Below are positions 1-5,229 of a stretch of 5,426 nt of DNA, piece by piece. The notes beneath the pieces were generated by a model. It saw only the letters and a list, made by a program, of their open reading frames with translations. It searched no databases and had not been told where the DNA came from. A program made the position numbers and the translations under genes. The stretch comes from Actinomycetes bacterium. GTDB lineage: Bacteria; Actinomycetota; Actinomycetes; Actinomycetales; Cellulomonadaceae. The DNA lies in contig JAFABT010000216.1 of assembly GCA_023425905.1 (NCBI GenBank), positions 1-5,426 of the forward strand. Reading direction: 5' to 3'. Within the stretch, counting starts at the first letter, position 1. Every line of letters begins with the position of its first letter.

Positions 1-876
1 GATGATGACCGGGCCGTCGCCGAGCCTCGAGCGGAGCCGGGCGACGACGTCGAGGCCGCGCTCGCGGACCGGCGGCCCGGAGAGCCCTCCGGGGCCGAGG
101 TCGTGCGCGATCGTCGTGTTGACCGCGACGACGCCGTCGAGCCCGAGCTCGCCGGCGAGATCGGCGACCGCGTCGACGTCCTCGTCCGACAGGTCCGGCG
201 CGATCTTCACGAGCAGCGGCACCCGCCCCGGGGTCGTCACGGCGTCCGCGGCCTCCCGCACCGCGACGAGGATGGGCCGCAGCTGTTCGACCGACTGCAG
301 GTCCCGAAGGCCCGGCGTGTTGGGCGAGGACACGTTGACGACGAGGTAGTCCGCGAACGGCGCGAGCAGGCGCGCAGAGAAGGCGTAGTCCGCCGCCGCA
401 CGCTCGGGCGGGGTCACCTTCGTCTTGCCGATGTTGACCCCCACGACGAGGTCATGGCCCCGAGCCGTGGACCGGAGCCTGCGAAGCCGGGTCGCGGCCG
501 CGGCCGCCCCGGCGTTGTTGAAGCCCATCCGGTTGCGCAGCGCCCGCTCCGGGACGAGGCGCCACAGCCGCGGCGCTTCGTTGCCGGGCTGGGCGAGCGC
601 CGTCACGGTCCCGACCTCGACGAAGCCGAAGCCGAGCGCATCGAGACCCGCGACCGCGCGGGCGTCCTTGTCGAACCCCGCCGCGAGCCCGAACGGACCG
701 CGCAGCCGTCGGCCGAACACCTCGACCGCCGAGGCCTGCCCAACGGGGAAGACGGCGGCGACGAGCCACCGCAGCGGAGGCACGCGGCCTGCGAACGAGA
801 TCAGCCGGAAGGCGATCTCGTGCGCCTTCTCCGGATCGAGACGACTGAGGACGAGGGAGAACAGGAGGCGGTACAC
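1..876 (-). CDS. pyrD: Dihydroorotate dehydrogenase (quinone), class 2, C-terminus cut off by the window edge
   Basis: This flavoenzyme oxidises dihydroorotate to orotate in de novo pyrimidine synthesis and passes the electrons to membrane quinone. The 292 codons present read without a break from a GTG start to base 1. An N-terminal region of about 45 residues (YRLLFSLVLSRLDPEKAHE..) matches the amphipathic membrane-contact helices that distinguish class 2 from the soluble class 1 enzymes. FMN-barrel motifs follow: GLAAGFDKDA (63-72), VGTVT (88-92), RNRMGFNNAG (114-123) and NVSSPNTPGLR (181-191), in which S184 aligns with the catalytic serine of the E. coli enzyme. K224 in LVKIAPDL and N253 in VNTTI are further FMN/substrate-site residues. 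Family members have about 340-360 residues, so some 50-60 C-terminal residues, including the last phosphate-binding loop, lie outside. The GTG is 9 bases after the stop of the upstream membrane-protein gene, behind a weak G-rich ribosome site (TGGGGG), so it is probably the last visible gene of that operon. Confidence 0.97.
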   Translation of the reverse strand, partial: MYRLLFSLVLSRLDPEKAHEIAFRLISFAGRVPPLRWLVAAVFPVGQASAVEVFGRRLRGPFGLAAGFDKDARAVAGLDALGFGFVEVGTVTALAQPGNEAPRLWRLVPERALRNRMGFNNAGAAAAATRLRRLRSTARGHDLVVGVNIGKTKVTPPERAAADYAFSARLLAPFADYLVVNVSSPNTPGLRDLQSVEQLRPILVAVREAADAVTTPGRVPLLVKIAPDLSDEDVDAVADLAGELGLDGVVAVNTTIAHDLGPGGLSGPPVRERGLDVVARLRSRLGDGPVII

Positions 877-885
877 GCCCCCAAA

Positions 886-1374
886 CTAGCGCGCCAGGGT
901 GGCCGTCCGGGCACGGGTCCGCCACAGCTGGAGCAGCCCGAGGAACGGCAGCACGGCAGGGACGAAGCCGTAGCCCTGGCCGAAGTGGGACCACACCGTC
1001 GGCTCGGGGAACTCGCCCGGTGCGACGAGCGACCACGCCCCGACGACGAGGACCCCGACGAGCTCGAAGGCGACGGTCCACCATGCAAGGGTCCGCCAGC
1101 GGCCCCGGCCCTTGACCAGGGCGACCGTCGCGACGACATAGACGAGCCCGGCCACGAGCGAGAGCCCGTAGGCGACGGGCGCGTCGTCGAGCCTCGTGAG
1201 GACCTGAACGGTGCCGCGGGCCGTCGCGGCGACGGCGAGGATCCCGTAGACGAGGACGAGCACGCGGCCCGGACCTGCGGCGGTCGGACGCGGCTCGCCG
1301 TCGGGCGGCGCGGGCGCAGAGATGGCGCCCGGCTCCTCGTCCGCGAGCCGGGACAGGTCGAGGCGACGGTTCAT
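886..1374 (-). CDS. Four-helix integral membrane protein of unknown function, 162 aa
   Basis: I do not recognise a characterised family. Residues 1-36 are hydrophilic and rich in Pro, Ala and Glu, and probably cytosolic. Four hydrophobic segments follow at about 38-59, 67-87, 95-117 and 131-150, linked by short loops, and the protein ends in an Arg-rich tail (RTRARTATLAR). The last helix carries a Gly/Pro-rich stretch, FGQGYGFVPAVLPFLGLL (131-148), which is the most distinctive motif and the part most likely to be conserved. A loop before it (PGEFPEPTVWSHFG) contains acidic and aromatic residues. The ATG at 1374 is chosen because it overlaps the TGA of the upstream gene (ATGA, 1371-1374), a classic translational-coupling arrangement. 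The reading frame stays open upstream to about 1671, but that part runs under the other membrane-protein gene and has no membrane-protein character. The stop lies 9 bases before the pyrD start. The function is unknown; a role alongside quinone-linked PyrD in the membrane is only a guess from position. Confidence 0.88.
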   Translation of the reverse strand: MNRRLDLSRLADEEPGAISAPAPPDGEPRPTAAGPGRVLVLVYGILAVAATARGTVQVLTRLDDAPVAYGLSLVAGLVYVVATVALVKGRGRWRTLAWWTVAFELVGVLVVGAWSLVAPGEFPEPTVWSHFGQGYGFVPAVLPFLGLLQLWRTRARTATLAR

Positions 1375-1724
1375 CCCCACACCTCGAGAAGTCGGTACTG
1401 CATGAACGCGAGCGTGAGCGTCGCGACGAGCAGGACGACCGAGCTCCATCGGGTCCGCTCGACGAAGGCCCAGGCCGCGGCCACGGGGAGGACGAAGAGC
1501 ATCGTCACGAGGTAGCCCCAGAACGTCGCGGGGTCCGCGGCGCCGGAGCCACGCGTCGTGGCGACGAGCGCCGCGACCACCTCGACGACGAGGATCGCCT
1601 CGACGACGGCGGCGGCCCACAGCTGCCGCAAGATGACCGGACGGTCCCGGAGAGTCCTGACGAGCGCCCACCCCGCGAGGGGGGCGCAGGCCACGACGAC
1701 GACGACCGTGAAGACCTCGAGCAC
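1371..1724 (-). CDS. Small integral membrane protein of unknown function, 117 aa
   Basis: This is the first gene of the leftward unit. The product is almost entirely hydrophobic, with predicted helices at about 3-22, 36-56, 68-88 and 94-113. There is a basic loop between helices 1 and 2 (RTLRDRP) and a charged turn ERTRW (89-93) between 3 and 4. Helix 2 carries two acidic residues, E42 and E48, inside the hydrophobic stretch. The segment FWGYLVTMLFVLP (68-80) looks like a conserved core. The start is the GTG at 1724: an in-frame TAG at 1736-1734 lies just upstream and no other start codon fits between. Its TGA overlaps the ATG of the next gene by four bases, so the two proteins are probably made in linked amounts and may act together. 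I recall similar uncharacterised pairs in Micrococcales genomes, but this is from memory and untested. I assign no function. Confidence 0.87.
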   Translation of the reverse strand: MLEVFTVVVVVACAPLAGWALVRTLRDRPVILRQLWAAAVVEAILVVEVVAALVATTRGSGAADPATFWGYLVTMLFVLPVAAAWAFVERTRWSSVVLLVATLTLAFMQYRLLEVWG

Positions 1725-1736
1725 GGCCCGATCCTA
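1725..1736 (-). promoter_or_regulatory. Putative -10 element or ribosome site for the leftward membrane-protein/pyrD unit
   Basis: Read on the minus strand, TAGGAT (1736-1731) stands 6 bases before the GTG at 1724. It fits a TAnnnT -10 hexamer, which would put the transcript start on or next to the start codon (leaderless mRNA). The same bases contain AGGA (1735-1732), 7 bases from the GTG, which could instead be a Shine-Dalgarno site on a transcript starting further upstream. The sequence cannot separate these readings. No clear -35 is visible. Confidence 0.45.
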
Positions 1737-1761
1737 GCCGCGGCAGGTAGGCCCCCCGGGC

Positions 1762-1799
1762 CCGACCGGCGCGACGAGGGCAGGCCTATCATCGACGGC
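1762..1799 (+). promoter_or_regulatory. Putative leaderless promoter of pepA
   Basis: TATCAT at 1787-1792 is a good -10 hexamer located 7 bases before the GTG start of pepA, so transcription would begin at or beside the start codon. A weak -35 candidate (CCGACC, 1762-1767) lies 19 bases upstream. No Shine-Dalgarno sequence sits at a usable distance: the nearest purine-rich run, GAGGG, ends about 20 bases before the GTG. This supports leaderless translation, which is common in Actinobacteria. The element shares a 75-bp gap with the start of the divergent leftward unit. Confidence 0.55.
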
Positions 1800-3326
1800 G
1801 TGCCTACGATCACTCTCACCACCACGTCCCCCCAGCGCCTGACCGACGACGTCCTCGTCGTCCCGGTGGCCCGGTCCACCGACGGTCCCGTCCTTCTCGA
1901 CCCGGAGGTGCTGCCCCCGGCGCTGCGCACCGAGCTGCTCGCGAGCGCGGCCGCTCTCGGTGTCACCGGTACGGCGGACGAGCTCCGTCGCGTCCCGTCG
2001 TCCGGCCACGTCGGCGCGAAGGTCGTCGCACTCGTCGGCGTCGGCACCGCTCCCAGCGGTGACGCCGGGCTCACGGCCGAGACCCTGCGCCGTGCCGCCG
2101 GAGCGGCCGTGCGCGAGCTCGCGGGGTCGGCGTCCGTCGCCCTCGCGCTGCCCGCCGCGTCGGTCGAGGACGTCACCGCGGTCGCCGAGGGGGCGCTGCT
2201 CGGCGCGTACTCGTTCTCGCGCTACGCCTCAGGGACGACGACGCCTGGTGCGACGAAGACGGCCTCCCCAGCCGGACCGAAGGCCCCGGTCGCCTCGATC
2301 ACCGTCGTGACCCCGCTCGCCCGCGACAAGGCAGCCAAGGCGGCCGTCGAGCGCGCCGAGATCGTCTCCCTGGCCGTCCACGCGACCCGCGACCTCGTCA
2401 ACACCGCCCCGAACGACCTCTTCCCTGCGGCGTTTGCGGACGCCGCCAAGGCCGCCGCCAAGGGCACGGGCGTCAAGGTCACCGTGCTCGACGAGAAGGC
2501 GCTCGTCGCCGGCGGCTACGGCGGCATCGTCGGGGTCGGCCAGGGGTCGGCGCGCGGACCGCGCCTCGTCAAGGTCGCCTACGCACCCGGAAAGGCGAAC
2601 GGCCACGTCGCGCTCGTCGGCAAGGGCATCACCTTCGACTCGGGCGGCATCTCGATCAAGCCGGCCGCTGGCATGGAGGCGATGAAGTCCGACATGGCGG
2701 GGGCGGCAGCGGTGCTCCACACCGTCGTGGCCGCAGCGCGCCTCGGCCTTCCCGTCGCCGTCACCGGGTGGCTCTGCCTCGCCGAGAACATGCCGTCCGG
2801 AACCGCGCAGCGGCCCTCGGACGTCGTGACGATCCGCGGCGGCAAGACGGTCGAGGTGCTCAACACCGACGCCGAGGGCCGGCTGGTCATGGCGGACGGC
2901 CTCGTCGCCGCCCTCGAGGAGAAGCCCGACGTCGTCCTCGACATCGCGACGCTCACGGGCGCGCAGATCGTCGCGCTGGGCAACCGCGTGTCGGCCGTCA
3001 TGGGGACCGACGACGTCCGGAGCGAGGTCGTCGCCGCCGCGGAGGCGAGCGGGGAGCAGTTCTGGCCAATGCCGATGCCGGCTGAGCTGCGTGAGGGCCT
3101 CAGCTCGAAGGTCGCGGACATCGCGAACATCGGCGACCGCGCAGGCGGCATGCTCTCCGCCGCGATCTTCCTCCAGGAGTTCACCGACGGCGCCCCGTGG
3201 GCGCACCTCGACATCGCGGGGCCCTCGTTCAACGAGAAGAGCGCCTTCGGCTACACGCCGGTGGGCGGCACGGGCATCGGCGTCCGCACGATGCTCGCCC
3301 TGCTCGAGGCCCGCGCGGCACGTTGA
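1800..3326 (+). CDS. pepA: Leucyl aminopeptidase, M17 family (cytosol aminopeptidase)
   Basis: This cytosolic metallopeptidase removes N-terminal residues, preferentially leucine and other hydrophobics, from peptides; family members work as hexamers with two metal ions per subunit. The 508-aa length is normal for the family. The variable N-terminal domain covers roughly residues 1-180, with an Ala/Pro/Thr-rich linker near 145-165, and the catalytic domain follows. Motif GKGITFDSGGISIKP (274-288) gives metal ligands K275 and D280 and catalytic K287. D298 in SDMAG is a ligand. The family signature NTDAEGRL (355-362) gives ligands D357 and E359 and catalytic R361. All of these sit five residues after their E. 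coli PepA counterparts, so the active site is complete. The GTG start follows a -10 hexamer directly and the N-terminus (PTITLTTTSPQRLTDDVLVVPV) has normal family form. Some PepA homologues also bind DNA, but nothing here shows that. The gene stands alone, divergent from the pyrD unit and convergent with a small gene 13 bases downstream. Confidence 0.97.
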   Translation: MPTITLTTTSPQRLTDDVLVVPVARSTDGPVLLDPEVLPPALRTELLASAAALGVTGTADELRRVPSSGHVGAKVVALVGVGTAPSGDAGLTAETLRRAAGAAVRELAGSASVALALPAASVEDVTAVAEGALLGAYSFSRYASGTTTPGATKTASPAGPKAPVASITVVTPLARDKAAKAAVERAEIVSLAVHATRDLVNTAPNDLFPAAFADAAKAAAKGTGVKVTVLDEKALVAGGYGGIVGVGQGSARGPRLVKVAYAPGKANGHVALVGKGITFDSGGISIKPAAGMEAMKSDMAGAAAVLHTVVAAARLGLPVAVTGWLCLAENMPSGTAQRPSDVVTIRGGKTVEVLNTDAEGRLVMADGLVAALEEKPDVVLDIATLTGAQIVALGNRVSAVMGTDDVRSEVVAAAEASGEQFWPMPMPAELREGLSSKVADIANIGDRAGGMLSAAIFLQEFTDGAPWAHLDIAGPSFNEKSAFGYTPVGGTGIGVRTMLALLEARAAR

Positions 3327-3332
3327 GACGTG

Positions 3333-3365
3333 GCGCGGCTCAGCGACCCGGTCGCTGGGCCGCGC
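3333..3365. terminator. Probable bidirectional stem-loop terminator between pepA and the convergent small gene
   Basis: The arms GCGCGGCTCAGCGAC (3333-3347) and GTCGCTGGGCCGCGC (3351-3365) pair over 15 positions around a three-base loop (CCG). In plus-strand RNA every position pairs, one of them as U·G (3340/3358); in minus-strand RNA that position is a C·A mismatch. It begins 6 bases after the pepA stop and includes the last codons and stop of the minus-strand gene. Neither side has a T-run, so it would be a tailless, GC-rich terminator of the kind described for Actinobacteria. Confidence 0.72.
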
Positions 3366-3675
3366 TCCATGCGCGCATCCGTGCGGGATACCCGACGAGC
3401 TGGACGTCGTAGACCGGGATCGCGAGGTCCTGGGCCATCCGGCGGGCGGCCTCAGGGTCCGGCACCTTCCGACGCGTCCACTCCCCCGACGTCGCGACGA
3501 GCACCATCGTCGTCTGCGTGACGTTCGTCGCAGGCTCGACGTATGCCTCGACACCGACCCGGGTGCGGACGAACTCGGCGAGGTACGCCATGGTCTCGCG
3601 ACGGGCGTCGGACGACGACGTCGGCTGCTGCCCTGCGGCACGCGGACGACGACGGAAGAAGCGGCGCAGACCCAT
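3340..3675 (-). CDS. Conserved-looking small protein of unknown function, 111 aa
   Basis: I do not recognise a characterised family. The product opens with a strongly basic segment (MGLRRFFRRRPRA), then a polar Gly/Gln/Ser linker to about residue 25. A compact domain follows: a probable helix with MAYLAEFVRTRVG (29-41), strands near 43-47 (EAYVE) and 55-62 (TTMVLVAT), a helix with PDPEAARRMAQDL (72-84), and a final strand in IPVYDVQLVGYP (86-97). There is no signal peptide or membrane segment. The basic start could contact nucleic acid or membrane lipid, but this is inference. The ATG at 3675 is chosen because a -10 hexamer (TACTAT) stands 6 bases upstream and the folded region starts soon after. 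A longer form from 3771 would run through the promoter and the lpdA control region. The gene is divergent from lpdA and convergent with pepA, so it is monocistronic. The stop and last codons are embedded in the shared terminator stem. Confidence 0.85.
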   Translation of the reverse strand: MGLRRFFRRRPRAAGQQPTSSSDARRETMAYLAEFVRTRVGVEAYVEPATNVTQTTMVLVATSGEWTRRKVPDPEAARRMAQDLAIPVYDVQLVGYPARMRAWSAAQRPGR

Positions 3676-3681
3676 CCCGGA

Positions 3682-3710
3682 ATAGTAGGACGCCTCCGGA
3701 CCAAGATCAC
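3682..3710 (-). promoter_or_regulatory. Putative leaderless promoter of the 111-aa protein gene
   Basis: On the minus strand TACTAT (3687-3682) is a strong -10 candidate 6 bases before the ATG at 3675. GTGATC (3710-3705), a weak -35 candidate sharing only the TGA core, lies 17 bases upstream. No Shine-Dalgarno sequence lies between the -10 and the ATG, so the mRNA is probably leaderless. The -35 candidate overlaps the first CCAAGAT repeat copy (3701-3707) of the divergent region, so a protein binding there could affect this gene. Confidence 0.55.
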
Positions 3711-3790
3711 ACGTCTCGCGAGGGCGTCCCGGTTCGTCGCCCACCTCTGGTGATGCCAAGATGGAGCGCACACGTCATCACCGTCTTGGC
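3701..3790. repeat. Cluster of short direct and inverted repeats in the divergent region before lpdA
   Basis: CCAAGAT occurs at 3701-3707 and 3756-3762, and its inverse core TCTTGG at 3784-3789. CACACGTC occurs at 3708-3715 and 3769-3776, each copy downstream of a CCAAGAT (0 and 6 bases away). The second CCAAGAT copy and the inverse copy form an imperfect 10-base palindrome, GCCAAGATGG (3755-3764) and CCGTCTTGGC (3781-3790), with 9 of 10 positions complementary and 16 bases between. These could be operator sites for a regulator of lpdA-sucB and the divergent gene, or RNA structure in the lpdA leader. I found no clear lpdA promoter hexamers; CAAGAT (3757-3762) is the best but weak -10 candidate. 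Confidence 0.45.
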
Positions 3791-3791
3791 C

Positions 3792-3798
3792 GGAGGAG
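3792..3798 (+). promoter_or_regulatory. Ribosome binding site of lpdA
   Basis: GGAGGAG is a near-consensus Shine-Dalgarno sequence whose GGAGG core ends 6 bases before the GTG at 3803. It decides the start of lpdA against an in-frame ATG at 3761 that has no ribosome site. It begins one base after the right arm of the leader palindrome (3781-3790), so a hairpin there could affect ribosome access. Confidence 0.85.
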
Positions 3799-3802
3799 CA
3801 CC

Positions 3803-5185
3803 GTGGCAGAGAGCCGCACCGAATTCGACATCGTCGTCCTGGGCGGAGGCAGCGGTGGCTACGCGACCGCGCTGCGCGGCGCCCAGCTCGGCCTCAGCGT
3901 CGCCATCGTCGAGGCGAACAAGCTCGGCGGCACCTGCCTCCACAACGGCTGCATCCCCACGAAGGCTCTGCTGCACGCCGCAGAGCTCGCGGACAACGCC
4001 CGCGAAGGCGCGCACTTCGGCATCCACACCGAGCTGCAGCGCATCGACATGGCCGGGGTGAACGCCTACAAGGACAACGTCATCGGGCGGCTCTACAAGG
4101 GCCTGCAGGGTCTCATCGCCTCCCGCAAGATCACCGTGATCAACGGCTACGGTCGGCTCGTCGCACCCGACGCGGTCGAGGTCGACGGTGTGCGTTACAC
4201 CGGCAAGCACGTCGTGCTCGGAACCGGCTCGTACTCCCGCTCCCTGCCCGGCCTCGAGATCGGCGGCCGGGTCATCACGTCGGACCAGGCGCTGGAGCTC
4301 GACTGGGTCCCCCGGTCGGCCGTGGTCCTCGGCGGCGGCGTCATCGGCTCCGAGTTCGCCTCGGTGTGGCGGTCCTTCGGCGTCGAGGTGACGATCGTCG
4401 AGGCGCTCCCGAACCTCATCCCGAACGAGGACATCGCGCTCTCCAAGGCCTTCGAGCGTGCTTTCCGCAAGCGCGGCATCAAGTTCAGCACCGGTGTGCG
4501 CTTCCAGGGTGTGACACAGGACGACAACGGCGTCCACGTCACGCTCGAGGACGGCAAGACCTTCGACGCCGACCTCCTCCTCGTCGCCGTCGGTCGCGGC
4601 CCGGCGACGAGCGGCCTCGGCTACGAGGAGCAGGGCATCACGCTCGACCGCGGCTTCGTCGTCACGAACGAGCGCCTCCACACGGGCGTCGGCAACATCT
4701 ACGCCGTCGGGGACATCGTCCCCGGCCTGCAGCTCGCGCACCGCGGCTTCGCCCAGGGCATCTTCGTCGCCGAGGAGATCGCGGGCCTCAACCCGCCGGT
4801 CATCGTCGAGTCGGGAATCCCCCGGGTCACGTACTCCGAGCCCGAGGTCGCGTCGGTCGGCGTCACCGAGGCGAAGGCGAAGGAGATCTACGGCGACGAC
4901 GCCGTCGAGACCCTCGAGTACAACCTCGGCGGCAACGGCAAGAGCCAGATCCTCGGCACGACGGGGTTCATCAAGCTCGTCCGGGAGAAGGACGGCCCGG
5001 TCGTCGGCGTCCACATGATCGGCTCGCGCGTCGGTGAGCTCATCGGCGAGGGCCAGCTCATCGTCAACTGGGAGGCCTACCCCGAGGACGTCGCGTCGCT
5101 CGTCCACGGCCACCCGACGCAGAACGAAGCACTCGGTGAGGCGTTCCTCGCGCTCGCCGGCAAGCCTCTTCACGCCCACAACTGA
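3803..5185 (+). CDS. lpdA: Dihydrolipoyl dehydrogenase (E3), 460 aa
   Basis: This FAD flavoenzyme reoxidises the dihydrolipoyl arm of 2-oxo-acid dehydrogenase E2 subunits and reduces NAD+. The FAD dinucleotide fold is GGGSGGYATALRGA (14-27), ending at E37 in IVEANK. The redox-active disulfide is C45/C50 in GGTCLHNGC, followed by IPTKALLH. The NAD-binding fold has GGGVIGSEFA (177-186). The second FAD motif IYAVGDI contains D304. The C-terminal dimer-interface domain carries the catalytic pair H437 and E442 in HGHPTQNE, with the same five-residue spacing as H444/E449 of E. coli Lpd. Length and all catalytic parts are complete. The disulfide motif and the His-Glu pair separate it from mercuric reductases and soluble transhydrogenases; mycothione reductase is a less likely alternative given the sucB gene next door. 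The GTG start has a strong GGAGGAG site; an ATG 14 codons upstream adds only Arg-rich residues. sucB follows after 44 bases, so the two are likely cotranscribed. Confidence 0.96.
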   Translation: MAESRTEFDIVVLGGGSGGYATALRGAQLGLSVAIVEANKLGGTCLHNGCIPTKALLHAAELADNAREGAHFGIHTELQRIDMAGVNAYKDNVIGRLYKGLQGLIASRKITVINGYGRLVAPDAVEVDGVRYTGKHVVLGTGSYSRSLPGLEIGGRVITSDQALELDWVPRSAVVLGGGVIGSEFASVWRSFGVEVTIVEALPNLIPNEDIALSKAFERAFRKRGIKFSTGVRFQGVTQDDNGVHVTLEDGKTFDADLLLVAVGRGPATSGLGYEEQGITLDRGFVVTNERLHTGVGNIYAVGDIVPGLQLAHRGFAQGIFVAEEIAGLNPPVIVESGIPRVTYSEPEVASVGVTEAKAKEIYGDDAVETLEYNLGGNGKSQILGTTGFIKLVREKDGPVVGVHMIGSRVGELIGEGQLIVNWEAYPEDVASLVHGHPTQNEALGEAFLALAGKPLHAHN

Positions 5186-5212
5186 CACCCCGGGACGCCT
5201 GTCCCCGATCGA

Positions 5213-5229
5213 AGGAGACCCGAGAGGTC
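5213..5229 (+). promoter_or_regulatory. Ribosome binding region of sucB
   Basis: AGGAG (5213-5217) lies 12 bases before the ATG, rather far, while GAGAGG (5222-5227) lies only 2 bases before it, rather close. The longer AAGGAGA match (5212-5218) is the better candidate. No other in-frame start codon exists between it and the ATG at 5230. The rest of the 44-base gap after lpdA shows no promoter hexamers, supporting cotranscription. Confidence 0.6.

Noticed and set aside
103..1515. A 470-codon open frame on the plus strand across pyrD and the membrane-protein genes
   Set aside because: It is Arg/Glu/Asp/Gly-rich low-complexity translation opposite three well-supported minus-strand genes.
1375..1671. 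N-terminal extension of the 162-aa membrane protein
   Set aside because: The frame is open upstream but lies under the 117-aa gene, is Arg/Gly-rich and has no membrane character. The ATGA overlap gives a better start.
1748..1788. Inverted 6-mers TAGGCC (1748-1753) and GGCCTA (1783-1788) in the pepA divergent region
   Set aside because: Six-base arms 29 bases apart and GC-rich are easily due to chance, and nothing else supports an operator.
3676..3771. N-terminal extension of the 111-aa protein to an ATG at 3771
   Set aside because: It would translate through the TACTAT promoter hexamer and into the lpdA control region, and the added residues show no folded-domain pattern.
2229..3773. A 514-codon open frame on the minus strand opposite pepA and beyond
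   Set aside because: It is Arg/His/Asp-rich with no domain-like pattern, and it runs across both pepA and the small minus-strand gene in another frame. pepA is clearly the real gene.
3761..3802. Upstream in-frame ATG for lpdA, adding 14 residues
   Set aside because: It has no ribosome site or -10 hexamer at the right distance and lies in the leader palindrome. The GTG at 3803 has GGAGGAG and begins the usual family N-terminus.
3707..5188. A 493-codon open frame on the minus strand opposite lpdA
   Set aside because: It mirrors lpdA codon by codon and is rich in Asp, Glu, Arg, Val and Leu in low-complexity patterns, as expected from the antisense of a GC-rich gene. lpdA has complete catalytic motifs.
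5192..5205. Small hairpin GGGAC / GTCCC between lpdA and sucB
   Set aside because: The stem is only 5 bp with a 4-base loop and no T-run, too weak to call a terminator or attenuator in this GC-rich context.
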